DNA of 64,000 nt from Psychrobacillus sp. OK028 (lineage in GTDB: Bacteria > Bacillota > Bacilli > Bacillales_A > Planococcaceae). Shown here piece by piece: positions 16,678 through 25,398 of the stretch. Location of the stretch: contig NZ_FNHY01000005.1 in NCBI RefSeq assembly GCF_900103605.1, forward strand, positions 62,001 to 126,000. Direction: 5' to 3'. A program made the position numbers and the translations under genes. Every line of letters starts with the position of its first letter. The stretch's first letter is position 1. The notes under the pieces are model-generated. The model saw only the letters and a list, made by a program, of their open reading frames with translations, was not told the DNA's origin and ran no database searches.

Positions 16678-17736
16678 ATGGCTTGGCAAGGATTAATTGA
16701 AGAGTATAAAGAGTTTTTACCAGTAACAGAAAAAACACCTAAATTGACTTTACTGGAGGGTAATACGCCTCTTATTAAGCTAGAAAATTTATCAAAAGAA
16801 TTAGGGATTGAATTATATGTGAAGGTCGAGGGTGCAAATCCGACTGGATCCTTTAAAGATAGAGGCATGGTTTTTGCAGTTGCAAAAGCAAAAGAAGAAG
16901 GAAGCAAAGCTGTTATTTGTGCTTCAACAGGTAATACCTCGGCTGCAGCAGCTGCTTATGCGGCTCGTGCTGGAATGCGAGCAGTTATTGTTATACCAGA
17001 AGGAAAAGTTGCTGCTGGAAAGTTAGCTCAAGCATATATGTACGGAGCAGAAGTCATTCAAATAGAAGGAAACTTCGATGTTGCACTAGATATGGTCCGA
17101 GCAATTAGCGAAACCTCTCCTATTACACTAGTGAATTCCGTTAACCCATATCGTATTGAAGGGCAAAAGACAGCATCCTTTGAAATTTGTGATGTATTAG
17201 GTACCGCACCTGACTACCTAGCAATTCCAGTAGGAAACGCAGGTAATATCACTGCTTACTGGAAAGGGTTTAAAGAATATAATGAGAAAAAACAAACAGG
17301 TTTACCTCAAATCTTTGGCTTTGAAGCAGAGGGTTCTGCTGCCATCGTCCAAGGAAAACCTATTGAGTTTCCTGAAACAATTGCTACTGCCATTCGTATC
17401 GGAAACCCCGCAAGCTGGAAAGGTGCAGAAGCAGCACGTGATGAATCTAATGGTGTTATTGAGGCTGTAACTGATGATGAAATTATTGAAGCGTATAAAC
17501 TAATTGCAAGCAGAGAGGGTATCTTCGCAGAACCAGGCTCGTGTGCATCTATTGCAGGTCTATTACGTTCTGTAAAAGAAGGAAAAATTAAAGCAGGAAG
17601 CAAGGTAGTTGCTGTATTAACTGGTAATGGCTTAAAGGATCCACAAACTGCAATTGACGTAAAAGTTGCTGAGCCACATAAATTGGAAAGTAGTGCACCA
17701 GCTCTTAGTGCATTTATAGAGGAGGTGCTCGCGTAA
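16678..17736 (+). CDS. thrC: Threonine synthase
   Basis: A 352-residue PLP enzyme converting O-phosphohomoserine to threonine. The PLP lysine K60 is in [11 protein letters not shown], the phosphate-binding loop in [11 protein letters not shown], and [19 protein letters not shown] is the substrate-side loop. The length matches B. subtilis ThrC. The ribosome site is GAGAGGCGG. It overlaps thrB by one base (TAATG). The hom gene, which precedes thrC in B. subtilis, is not here: niaP lies upstream on the other strand. Confidence 0.96.
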   Translation: MAWQGLIEEYKEFLPVTEKTPKLTLLEGNTPLIKLENLSKELGIELYVKVEGANPTGSFKDRGMVFAVAKAKEEGSKAVICASTGNTSAAAAAYAARAGMRAVIVIPEGKVAAGKLAQAYMYGAEVIQIEGNFDVALDMVRAISETSPITLVNSVNPYRIEGQKTASFEICDVLGTAPDYLAIPVGNAGNITAYWKGFKEYNEKKQTGLPQIFGFEAEGSAAIVQGKPIEFPETIATAIRIGNPASWKGAEAARDESNGVIEAVTDDEIIEAYKLIASREGIFAEPGSCASIAGLLRSVKEGKIKAGSKVVAVLTGNGLKDPQTAIDVKVAEPHKLESSAPALSAFIEEVLA

Positions 17737-18647
17737 TGGTTTGGTGCATTTCAGTTCCAGCAAGTACAGCAAACCTTGGACCCGGATTTGATTCCATTGG
17801 GATTGCATTAGATAAGTATTTGGAGCTTGAGGTAGAGTTAGCGTCCGATTGGAAAATTATCAACCTGTCTAGCAATCTTCCGAATGTTCCAAATCCACAG
17901 GAGCACTTAATTGTCCAAGCTGCTGAAAAAACTGCCGACTTACATGGGTTTTCACTTCCACCATGCACAGTGCGAGTAAAGAGTGAAATTCCATTAGCAC
18001 GTGGGATGGGAAGTAGTGCTTCTGCAATTGTGGCGGGAGTTGAGCTAGCCAATCAAATAATGGAATTGCATCTAACTGATAAGGACAAATTGAAGGTTGC
18101 AACATTAATGGAGGGGCATCCGGATAACGCAGCTGCTTCCATTTACGGTGGCTTTACAATCTCTTCTAATGCAGAAAATGGAGAAATCAATGTATTTCAT
18201 GCCAATCACATCGAGGCCTCTTTTGTATTGTTTATCCCTAACTTCGAGTTAAAAACTGCTAAAGCTAGACAAGTGCTACCAGACAGCTATTCTCGTAGGG
18301 AGGCAGCACAGGCAAGCGCAACAGCAAACTTGTTCACTGCAGCCTTTCTATCCCAAGCATTTGAACAAGCCGGAACTTATATGGAACAGGACTTGTTTCA
18401 CGAGCCATACCGACTCGACTTGATCCCACAGAGTAAGAATATAAAATTTGCCGCCAAAAATGCAGGCGCTTATGGAACTTGTATTAGTGGTGCGGGACCA
18501 ACCCTGCTTTCGCTTATTGGAAAAGGGACAGAAGAGGAATTCATCTCTAAGTTAAAAGGACAGTTCCCTGATTTCGACCTCGCCGTAGTTCCTATGAATC
18601 GGACGGGCATTGTTGTTACAGTAAAAGATACAGAAAGGGCTCGATAA
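17736..18647 (+). CDS. thrB: Homoserine kinase
   Basis: A 303-residue GHMP kinase making O-phosphohomoserine for ThrC. The GHMP ATP loop IPLARGMGSSASAIVAG is near residues 86-102. The N-terminal ISVPASTANLGPGFDSIGIAL and the C-terminal GTCISGAGPTLLSL also fit. A strong AGAGGAGGTG site inside the end of thrC and the TAATG junction show translational coupling. A terminator follows directly. Confidence 0.96.
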   Translation: MVWCISVPASTANLGPGFDSIGIALDKYLELEVELASDWKIINLSSNLPNVPNPQEHLIVQAAEKTADLHGFSLPPCTVRVKSEIPLARGMGSSASAIVAGVELANQIMELHLTDKDKLKVATLMEGHPDNAAASIYGGFTISSNAENGEINVFHANHIEASFVLFIPNFELKTAKARQVLPDSYSRREAAQASATANLFTAAFLSQAFEQAGTYMEQDLFHEPYRLDLIPQSKNIKFAAKNAGAYGTCISGAGPTLLSLIGKGTEEEFISKLKGQFPDFDLAVVPMNRTGIVVTVKDTERAR

Positions 18648-18686
18648 AAAGGCAGTGCAACCTCATTTGAAGTTGCACTGCCTTTT
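18647..18686. terminator. Terminator after thrB
   Basis: Perfect 15-base stem AAAAGGCAGTGCAAC / GTTGCACTGCCTTTT with a 10-base loop, adjacent to the thrB stop; could also stop zupT transcription from the other strand. Confidence 0.9.
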
Positions 18687-18800
18687 ATAGTTAACGACAA
18701 GAGAAAACTCTTTTTATTCATTAGCCTCTAGCGCCAAACTACTCGAGTAACTTTAGGATTTCACTGCTTTTCGAGGCTTACATAGACGCTGTCACTTTTC

Positions 18801-19613
18801 TTATTTAGTTAGTAGTACAAGACTTAAGGCCATTACAAGCATTCCTGCAACGACTCCGTAAATAGATGAATGAGTTTCATCATATTTTTTCGCTGCTGGT
18901 AGTAATTCGTCCAATGAAATAAAGACCATTATTCCCGCTACTGCTGCAAATACTACTCCAAATACAACTCCATTTAAATATGGCATCAGTACTAAATAAG
19001 CAACGAACGCTCCAACAGGCTCAGCTAAACCAGATAAGAAGGACAATTTAAATGCTTTCTTTCTACTTCCTGTTGCATAGTATATAGGTACTGCTACCGC
19101 AATTCCTTCCGGTATATTGTGAATAGCTACCGCTATCGCAATTGCAATACCCAAACTAGGATCCTGTAAGGCAGATGCAAAAGTTGCAATCCCCTCAGGA
19201 AAGTTATGGATTCCAATTGCAAGAGCAGTAAAGACACCCATTTTCATCAATTTTGTATGCTCTGGGTTACTTAATTTCACATCCATATCTTCTACACTTT
19301 TAACTTCATGGGGATTACCGAGAGTAGGTATTAATCGGTCAATTATCGCAATTACAAACATCCCACCGAAAAAACCAACTATTGTCATCCAATAACCATT
19401 TGTCGCTCCAAGTTCTGCTACGAGAGAATCCTTAGCCTTCACAAATATTTCTACTAAGGACACATAAATCATGACACCCGCGGAGAAACCTAGTGCAACT
19501 GATAAAAACTTTGTATTTGTGCGAGATGTCAATAAAGATAGCAGACTACCAATCCCAGTTGCAAGACCAGCAAATAATGTAAGTAATAAAGCAAAGGCTA
19601 CATTTCCATCCAT
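18801..19613 (-). CDS. zupT: ZIP family metal transporter ZupT
   Basis: A 270-residue, eight-helix ZIP transporter importing zinc and other divalent metals. The metal-binding signatures are in helices 4 and 5: HNFPEGIATF and HNIPEGIAVAVPIYYATGSRKKA. A short cytoplasmic loop follows helix 3 (residues about 97-117, EVKSVEDMDVKLSNPEHTKL). No Zur-like operator is evident in the short upstream region. Confidence 0.92.
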   Translation of the reverse strand: MDGNVAFALLLTLFAGLATGIGSLLSLLTSRTNTKFLSVALGFSAGVMIYVSLVEIFVKAKDSLVAELGATNGYWMTIVGFFGGMFVIAIIDRLIPTLGNPHEVKSVEDMDVKLSNPEHTKLMKMGVFTALAIGIHNFPEGIATFASALQDPSLGIAIAIAVAIHNIPEGIAVAVPIYYATGSRKKAFKLSFLSGLAEPVGAFVAYLVLMPYLNGVVFGVVFAAVAGIMVFISLDELLPAAKKYDETHSSIYGVVAGMLVMALSLVLLTK

Positions 19614-19699
19614 TGACCCAACTTCTTTCTGTTAATCGATTTTCATTTATTATACGCAGAAAGTTTCCTGAGCGCAACTCTTTTTTGCAAGTGAAAACA

Positions 19700-20350
19700 T
19701 TAAAATTTTCTTTCAGCTAAATACTTCCCAATATTTTTCCAATCCTGTTCAAGAAAATCCCTGTTGGAGGGACGATAAAATACAGATGCAGGATGATAAG
19801 TAGGTATGAGCAAATAGCTTTCTTTGGACCATACAAACTCTTTCGAATCTAGTGCATATAAATGCCGTATAGGCTGCTCAAGCAATTGCCCATGTAGCAT
19901 GGATACCTTCGCTTCCTTTCCTAAAAGTCGTTGTAGACCTACATTTCCTAATGTAACAATAATTTGTGGAACGATATTTTTTAATTCAAAATCTAATATC
20001 GGTGCATGGGCTATTACTTCCGATTGGGTAGGAGGACGGTTATACTTTCTCTGTGTCAGCTCCCCATTTTTCCCCCTTTTTTCTCTCCATACATACGGAC
20101 GGCTCCGCACAGCACTTGTCATATATACATTATCTCGAGTCAATCCTATACTTGCCAATGACTTACTTAATTCATCTCCTGCTCTACCTATAAATGGTAC
20201 TCCTTTTATTGCCTCATTCTCCCCTGGTGCCTCGCCTATGAGTAGAATACTTGGATTTTTTGGTCCTTTGCCTTTGACAAATCCTTCAACCGGATACCCC
20301 TCAATACGTTCCATTCCTAGTTTGATTAGCTCTTCTGGTATTTCGAACAA
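19700..20350 (-). CDS. Uracil-DNA glycosylase, iron-sulfur type family
   Basis: About 216 residues. The signatures are those of family 4/5-like uracil-DNA glycosylases: ILLIGEAPGENEAIKGVPFIGRAGDEL (motif A), PQIIVTLGNVGLQRLLG, and the C-terminal LLIPTYHPASVFYRP (motif B). It removes uracil from DNA. The longer open frame to 20473 runs through the terminator and end of the upstream PAP2 gene and is not credible. TTG 20350 has AAAGGAG 8 bases upstream and is chosen. The cluster Cys residues typical of family 4 are not obvious, so I leave the subfamily open. Confidence 0.85.
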   Translation of the reverse strand: MFEIPEELIKLGMERIEGYPVEGFVKGKGPKNPSILLIGEAPGENEAIKGVPFIGRAGDELSKSLASIGLTRDNVYMTSAVRSRPYVWREKRGKNGELTQRKYNRPPTQSEVIAHAPILDFELKNIVPQIIVTLGNVGLQRLLGKEAKVSMLHGQLLEQPIRHLYALDSKEFVWSKESYLLIPTYHPASVFYRPSNRDFLEQDWKNIGKYLAERKF

Positions 20351-20371
20351 GGTATTCACTCCTTTTAAAAA

Positions 20372-20395
20372 AACCTTTCCTAACGAGGAAAGGTT
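20372..20395 (-). terminator. Rho-independent terminator of the PAP2 gene
   Basis: Perfect 10-base stem AACCTTTCCT / AGGAAAGGTT with a 4-base loop followed on the minus strand by seven T. Confidence 0.9.
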
Positions 20396-20396
20396 C

Positions 20397-21008
20397 TTAC
20401 AATGTATGCTTTTTAAAAGCTCTGCTTCTATATTCATACCACATTGCGACAAGTACAAACCAAGTATACCCAATCATCCATCCTGCTAAGACATCCGATG
20501 CATAATGTCTATTTTCCGCAACTCGGGAAAGTCCTACAAGGAAGGTGATAAAAACAGTGGCTATCCATATTAATAATCGAACGAATTTGTTGGATTGATG
20601 TTCTGTTAAAAAATAAGCAATCGTAAACAAATACAATATTCCCACCATCGCATGTCCAGAAGGGAAGCTAAAAGTCTCTAATTGTTGTGGCACATCAGGA
20701 CGCTCTCTTTCTACCCACTTTTTCAGTGATTGATTCATCACATTACCAAGCCCTACAGTAAAGACAACAAAGAGCATTCCACGATAATTGTTCGAACGAA
20801 ACCACAAAAAAGCTATTAATAGAAGCGAAATAAAAATTATAAATTTAGTTTCCCCTAAGTAGTGAAATAACACTATTACTTTGTTGTCGCCAAATAACTG
20901 AGCCATTTGGGAATCAAACTGTATTATTTCTTCCGTTTCAAAATATAAAAAAAGTGCTGCAAATCCTAGTAACGTTACCATTCCAAGTGGATAAAATAAT
21001 TTTTTCAC
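20397..21008 (-). CDS. PAP2 family membrane phosphatase
   Basis: About 203 residues with six predicted membrane segments. The three PAP2 phosphatase motifs are complete: KKWVERERPD, FPSGHAM and SRVAENRHYASDVLAG, giving the catalytic His pair on the outer face. It probably dephosphorylates undecaprenyl-PP, phosphatidylglycerophosphate or a related lipid. The frame extends to a TTG at 21032, but GTG 21008 has a GGGGGG ribosome site five bases upstream and is preferred. The stop lies next to a strong terminator. Confidence 0.9.
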   Translation of the reverse strand: MKKLFYPLGMVTLLGFAALFLYFETEEIIQFDSQMAQLFGDNKVIVLFHYLGETKFIIFISLLLIAFLWFRSNNYRGMLFVVFTVGLGNVMNQSLKKWVERERPDVPQQLETFSFPSGHAMVGILYLFTIAYFLTEHQSNKFVRLLIWIATVFITFLVGLSRVAENRHYASDVLAGWMIGYTWFVLVAMWYEYRSRAFKKHTL

Positions 21009-21118
21009 AAAATCCCCCCTATCCATTAACAAAATTATAAGCTAGAAGATTAAGGTTGTACAATGGATACATTAATATAGGAAAGAAATTACCTTTTCAT
21101 AGTTTCTAAATTTAAAAA

Positions 21119-21147
21119 ATGGAGAAAAACTTAATGTTTTTCTCCAT
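21119..21147 (-). terminator. Rho-independent terminator of the siderophore operon
   Basis: ATGGAGAAAAAC / GTTTTTCTCCAT perfect stem with a 5-base loop, downstream of the hmoA-like stop. Confidence 0.8.
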
Positions 21148-21159
21148 TTGCTTATTATT

Positions 21160-21468
21160 TTATTTACTTACTTTCACTTCATAAACACTTTGACTAACTT
21201 CGATAATATGATCAGGCTTTGGCTTACCGATCTTTGCTTTGTGACCTGCAATGTGCTCGGGGCTCTTTTCCCAATTTTTCCAATCCTCTTCGGAGTTCCA
21301 GCCTGTTACGATAAGAACTTCCTCTTCACCACGGCGAACCTTTTTCACGAGAACTTCTAGCTTTTCAAAGCCTGGTTGCTTCTCTATCTTGCCTTCTCCT
21401 TGAAATCGTTCAACTACCGTTTGGGCAGATCCCTCTGTCACAATCATTCGCTTTATTTGATAAAACAT
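21160..21468 (-). CDS. hmoA: Heme-degrading monooxygenase, HmoA/IsdG-like
   Basis: A 102-residue ferredoxin-like ABM-fold protein. VVERFQGEGKIEKQPGFEKLEVLVKK, the WNSEEDWKNWEKSPEHIAGH segment (Trp and the putative heme-ligand His) and GKPKPDHIIEV resemble B. subtilis HmoA. It would open heme to release iron. It starts one base after the yclQ stop, so it belongs to the Fur-controlled siderophore operon and links siderophore uptake to heme iron recovery. Confidence 0.78.
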   Translation of the reverse strand: MFYQIKRMIVTEGSAQTVVERFQGEGKIEKQPGFEKLEVLVKKVRRGEEEVLIVTGWNSEEDWKNWEKSPEHIAGHKAKIGKPKPDHIIEVSQSVYEVKVSK

Positions 21469-21469
21469 A

Positions 21470-22468
21470 TTATTTAAGTGCCTCTAATACAGCATCAACT
21501 TTAGCATTTTCTGATTCGATACCACCACCTGCTAAGTACCAAACTTCAGGATCTAAGTAGATAATGTTATCATTTTGAGCAGCGTTTGTTTTATTTACTA
21601 TATCATTTTCAATTGCAGCTTTTGTACCAGATTCGCCTCCAGCAGCAACTACTGCATCACGATCCACTACAAATAGAATATCGGGATTTTTCTCCAGAAC
21701 ATACTCGTAAGCAACACTTTGACCATGAGTAGAAACTTCTAGATTCTCATCTGTTTGTTTAAAACCATATACGTCATGGATGATGCCGAAACGTGAACCC
21801 GCACCATATGCACTTAACTCACCTTCAGATGCAAGAACGACTAAGGCTTTCTCGTCCATACCATTTGTTACTTCTTTCATCTCTTCAATTTTAGCGTCCA
21901 ATTCTTCTAATGCTGCTGTTGCTTTTTCTTCTTCACCGAATATTTTACCAGCTAATTCTGTATTAGCTTTGAATGAATTCATATAATCCATAGTATCCAC
22001 ACCAACATAAACTGTCTTGGCAATTTTACTTAATTCTTCATATGCGTCTGCTTGACGCCCAGAGATAAAAATTACATCTGGGTTCATAGCAGCGATTGCT
22101 TCGAAATCTGGTTCTTTTAATGCACCAGCATTTTTGTAAGCAGCTTCATCCTCATATTTCTCTAAGTAACTTGGAACATTAGCTTGCGAAACCGCAGCTA
22201 CGTCTACACCTAAATAATCTAATGTATCAAGGAAACCATAGTCAAATACTACAACTGTTTCAGGTTTTTCTTCTAATGTCACTTCTGCATAACCTTCAGG
22301 CTGAGGAATTGTTAATGGGTAAACAGATGAATCTCCAGCACCACTTGTTTCCTCTGTAGCTTTTTCATCAGTAGACGCCTTTTCAGTAGCCTCATCCTCT
22401 GTACCACATGCTGCTAAAAGTAATACTAGTAAAGCAAATATAACCGATAGTAATTTCCAGTTTTTCAT
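21470..22468 (-). CDS. yclQ: Siderophore (petrobactin-type) substrate-binding lipoprotein YclQ
   Basis: About 332 residues. A lipoprotein signal with lipobox LAAC puts the acylated Cys at residue 21, followed by an acidic linker and a class III periplasmic-binding fold (VVVFDYGFLDTLDYLGV, NPDVIFISGRQ, KNPDILFVVDRD). With yclP, yclO and yclN it repeats the B. subtilis yclNOPQ order, which imports petrobactin/ferric catecholates. The frame is open to 22507, but ATG 22468 has AGAGGA at good spacing and begins the signal peptide. Confidence 0.9.
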   Translation of the reverse strand: MKNWKLLSVIFALLVLLLAACGTEDEATEKASTDEKATEETSGAGDSSVYPLTIPQPEGYAEVTLEEKPETVVVFDYGFLDTLDYLGVDVAAVSQANVPSYLEKYEDEAAYKNAGALKEPDFEAIAAMNPDVIFISGRQADAYEELSKIAKTVYVGVDTMDYMNSFKANTELAGKIFGEEEKATAALEELDAKIEEMKEVTNGMDEKALVVLASEGELSAYGAGSRFGIIHDVYGFKQTDENLEVSTHGQSVAYEYVLEKNPDILFVVDRDAVVAAGGESGTKAAIENDIVNKTNAAQNDNIIYLDPEVWYLAGGGIESENAKVDAVLEALK

Positions 22469-22487
22469 TTGTCTTTTTCCTCTTTTC

Positions 22488-23249
22488 TTATGAGTTAAAA
22501 TATACACAGATACGACAACTATTCATTTCTTGGATAGGAATATCCATGTCATAGATTTCTTTTAATGCATCGGAGTTAATAATTTCATGAGTTGGCCCGT
22601 CTTTAATAACACGACCATCTTTTAAAGCTACAATGAAGTCTGAATAAACGGAAGCAAAGTTAATATCATGTAAAACGATTACTACTGTCTTACCAAGATC
22701 TTCAACCAATTTACGTAAGATTTTCATAATTTGAACAGAGTGCTTCATATCCAAGTTATTTAAGGGTTCATCTAGTAAAATGTATTCCGTATCCTGGGCA
22801 ATAACCATGGCTATAAATGCCCGTTGGCGCTGACCACCGGAAAGTTCATCTAAATAACTGTCCTCAAGATCACCTAGATTCATATATTCAATTGCTTGGT
22901 CGACCATTTTCTCGTCTTCCGCATTTAAGCGTCCCTTCGAATATGGAAAACGTCCAAATGCCACTAATTCACGAATAGTTAAACGTACATTCATATAATT
23001 CGATTGCTTTAAAATAGATATGCGTTTTGAAAAATCATTCGATTTCCATTTACGTACATCTGATTTATCTAATAGAACCTCACCTGTGTCTGCATCCAAT
23101 AAGCGACTGACCATAGATAATAGCGTGGATTTCCCAGCTCCATTAGGTCCAATAAACGAAGTTATTTTCCCGGACTGAATATTGACACTTACATTATCCA
23201 CAACTGGCTTTTTAGCAAAATACTTAGAAACCTCTTTTACTTGGATCAT
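22488..23249 (-). CDS. yclP: Siderophore ABC transporter ATP-binding protein YclP
   Basis: A 253-residue FecE-type ATPase: Walker A GPNGAGKST near residue 34, signature LSGGQRQR, Walker B YILLDEPLNNLD, and H-loop VVIVLHDINFA. It powers uptake through the YclN/YclO channel. Its ATG overlaps the yclO stop by 4 bases (ATGA), so it is translationally coupled. It ends 19 bases before yclQ. Confidence 0.93.
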   Translation of the reverse strand: MIQVKEVSKYFAKKPVVDNVSVNIQSGKITSFIGPNGAGKSTLLSMVSRLLDADTGEVLLDKSDVRKWKSNDFSKRISILKQSNYMNVRLTIRELVAFGRFPYSKGRLNAEDEKMVDQAIEYMNLGDLEDSYLDELSGGQRQRAFIAMVIAQDTEYILLDEPLNNLDMKHSVQIMKILRKLVEDLGKTVVIVLHDINFASVYSDFIVALKDGRVIKDGPTHEIINSDALKEIYDMDIPIQEMNSCRICVYFNS

Positions 23250-24199
23250 GATTTAGTTCGACTCTCCTTTAATAGTAAATAGATGAAGTAAACTCCTCCG
23301 ATGAAGTTAATAATGACGCTCAGTGTTGTGTCGAACGTAAAGATACGTTCTACAATCCACTGACCTCCGATTAATGCTACTAAACTCATCAAACTTGCTC
23401 CGATTATAAGTGTAGAATGCTTGAATGTATTAAAGAACTGATACGATAAGTTGGCAACAATTAGACCGAAAAACGTAATAGGTCCAACAAGTGCAGTAGA
23501 AGTTGCGATCAATATTGATGACAATACAAGCATTTTTTTGACGATTTTATCATAATCCACACCAAGGTTAATGGCATTGTCTCGACCTAAAGAAAGTACA
23601 TCTAATTCTCGTATGCTTCGCCAGCCGTATATAACCGTTAGTGTAATAATAACTAATGCTAACCACACTAAATCACCGTTTACATTATTAAAGCTTGCAA
23701 ATAATTTGTTTTGTAAGCTTGTAAATTCGTTTGGATCTATAAGTACTTGAAGGAAGGTTGTAATACTTCCCATAAATGTCCCAAGTATTATCCCTACAAG
23801 CAGTAAGAAATAAATAGGACGTTTTCCTGCCTTGAACAAAAATTTATATAGTAACAAAGCAAATACAATCATTCCAATAACTGATATGGCAAAATTTATA
23901 TTTTTGTTAATAACCAGAATGGACATGGAGCCAAAGAAGAAATAAATAACCGTTTGGATTAACATATAAAGAGAATCAAGTCCCATTACACTTGGAGTTA
24001 AAATCTTGTTATGTGTAATTGTTTGGAAGATGACCGTTGAATATGCTATCGCTACTCCTGTTAGCGCCATTGCCAATACTTTAATCCCACGGCGTGGTAA
24101 TGCATAATCATAGCTTCCGTTTAATCCTTGAAATAAATAAAGTGCTATAGAAACTAAAACTAAAGCAATTAATATCATCATTTTCGTACTGTTACGCAT
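23246..24199 (-). CDS. yclO: Siderophore ABC transporter permease YclO
   Basis: About 317 residues, FecCD-type permease with around nine to ten membrane segments. The family patterns TGVAIAYSTVIFQTITHNKILTP and LGRDNAINLGVDYDK (the coupling loop to the ATPase) and GPITFFGLIVANLSYQF are seen. ATG 24199 has GGGGGA upstream and overlaps the yclN stop by 8 bases (ATGCGTAA); the longer frame to 24238 lies inside yclN and is rejected. Confidence 0.92.
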   Translation of the reverse strand: MRNSTKMMILIALVLVSIALYLFQGLNGSYDYALPRRGIKVLAMALTGVAIAYSTVIFQTITHNKILTPSVMGLDSLYMLIQTVIYFFFGSMSILVINKNINFAISVIGMIVFALLLYKFLFKAGKRPIYFLLLVGIILGTFMGSITTFLQVLIDPNEFTSLQNKLFASFNNVNGDLVWLALVIITLTVIYGWRSIRELDVLSLGRDNAINLGVDYDKIVKKMLVLSSILIATSTALVGPITFFGLIVANLSYQFFNTFKHSTLIIGASLMSLVALIGGQWIVERIFTFDTTLSVIINFIGGVYFIYLLLKESRTKS

Positions 24200-25142
24200 A
24201 TGCTTTCCCCCTAAACAACAAGAATAGGAAGATTGCACTTCCGATTACACCAACCGTCATGCTAATCGGAATTTCATAAGGGAATATAATAACCCTACCT
24301 AAAATATCGCAAATCAATAAGAAAATAACTCCTAGTAATGCTGTATGTGGTAATGTTTTCTCTAAATGATCCCCTTTAAAGATGGAGACAATATTCGGGA
24401 TGATTAATCCTAAAAATGGAATCATTCCGACCGTCAAAACAACAGTCGTAGAGATTAAAGCGACTAGTACTAGACCTAGATTTAACACTTTGTTGTACGA
24501 TAGACCAAGATTTTTTGCAAAATCCTCACCCATCCCGGCAACAGTAAAGCGATTAGCGAAAATATAGGCTAAAATTAGTACTGGTACACTTATGTAAAGT
24601 AGTTCATATCTGCCTTTTAATATTAAGGAGAAATCTCCTTGTAACCAAACCGAGATATTTTGAATAATATCTGATTTGTATGCAAAAAACGTCGTAATAG
24701 AGGCTAAAATATTCCCAAACATTAACCCGACAAGTGGAACAAATACTGCATCTTTAAATTTAATTCGATTCAAGATTTGCATGAAAAGCAAGGTACCTGC
24801 TAAAGCAAAGATAAATGCAAAGGAAATCTTTTGAAAATACGTTGCATTTGTAAATACAAGCATCGAGATTAAAATTCCTAAGCGAGTAGCATCAAGTGTA
24901 CCTGCTGTAGTTGGAGACACAAACTTATTTCTACTTAGACTTTGCATGATTAGACCTGCAATACTCATTCCTGCTCCCGCAAGAATAATCGCTATTAATC
25001 TAGGTATTCTACTTATAAGGAAAATTTCTGTCTCTTCTGACTTAAAATCTAACAGATCAATTGGTGAAATGCTTGATACACCAACAAAGAGAGATAAGAG
25101 AGAAAGTGCTACTAGTGCAATTACAAGATATCTTTTTTTCAT
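24192..25142 (-). CDS. yclN: Siderophore ABC transporter permease YclN
   Basis: About 316 residues, first gene of the operon, FecCD-type permease. GAGMSIAGLIMQSLSRNKFVSPTTAG, the coupling loop GEDFAKNLGLSYNKVL and GMIPFLGLIIPNIVSIF are visible. It forms the membrane channel with YclO. ATG 25142 has GAGG 6 bases upstream; the ATG at 25157 lacks a ribosome site. The promoter is flanked by two Fur boxes, so it should be induced by iron limitation. Confidence 0.92.
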   Translation of the reverse strand: MKKRYLVIALVALSLLSLFVGVSSISPIDLLDFKSEETEIFLISRIPRLIAIILAGAGMSIAGLIMQSLSRNKFVSPTTAGTLDATRLGILISMLVFTNATYFQKISFAFIFALAGTLLFMQILNRIKFKDAVFVPLVGLMFGNILASITTFFAYKSDIIQNISVWLQGDFSLILKGRYELLYISVPVLILAYIFANRFTVAGMGEDFAKNLGLSYNKVLNLGLVLVALISTTVVLTVGMIPFLGLIIPNIVSIFKGDHLEKTLPHTALLGVIFLLICDILGRVIIFPYEIPISMTVGVIGSAIFLFLLFRGKAYA

Positions 25143-25177
25143 AACTATCCTCGTCATTCTTTTTGTGAAAGGGCGAT

Positions 25178-25264
25178 ATTGAAAATCATTATCAATTACT
25201 CACAAGTCCAATTATAGCACCTTGACAATTCATGTCAACGATTAAATGAAAATGATTTTCAATT
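25178..25264 (-). promoter_or_regulatory. Promoter of yclNOPQ-hmoA with two Fur boxes
   Basis: On the minus strand TTGACA (25233-25238) - 16 bases - TATAAT (25211-25216) is a near-consensus sigma-A promoter. A Fur box with TGAAAATGATTTTCA (25247-25261) lies just upstream of the -35, and a second, ATTGAAAATCATTATCAAT (25178-25196), just downstream of the -10. Both match the Fur consensus GATAATGATAATCATTATC well. Iron-loaded Fur at either site would block RNA polymerase. Confidence 0.88.
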
Positions 25265-25335
25265 GACAATACACATATATGCCTTTTCAACCTATTTTAG
25301 TCCAATTCTATCTTACTACATTATAACCTTAATTC

Positions 25336-25387
25336 AAAAAGACTATTGCAATTGTTGCTTTTTCGCAACAATTGCAATAGTCTTTTT
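25336..25387. terminator. Long perfect hairpin terminator
   Basis: A 23-base perfect stem (AAAAAGACTATTGCAATTG.. paired with ..CAATTGCAATAGTCTTTTT) and a 6-base loop, downstream of the lipoprotein gene. It is symmetric in A and T runs, so it works in both directions and shields the divergent-looking Fur promoter region. Confidence 0.88.
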
Positions 25388-25398
25388 GACACATATAT

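Noticed and set aside
20351-20473. Longer N-terminus of the uracil-DNA glycosylase
   Set aside because: It would run through the PAP2 gene terminator and 3' end and has no ribosome site; TTG 20350 has AAAGGAG.
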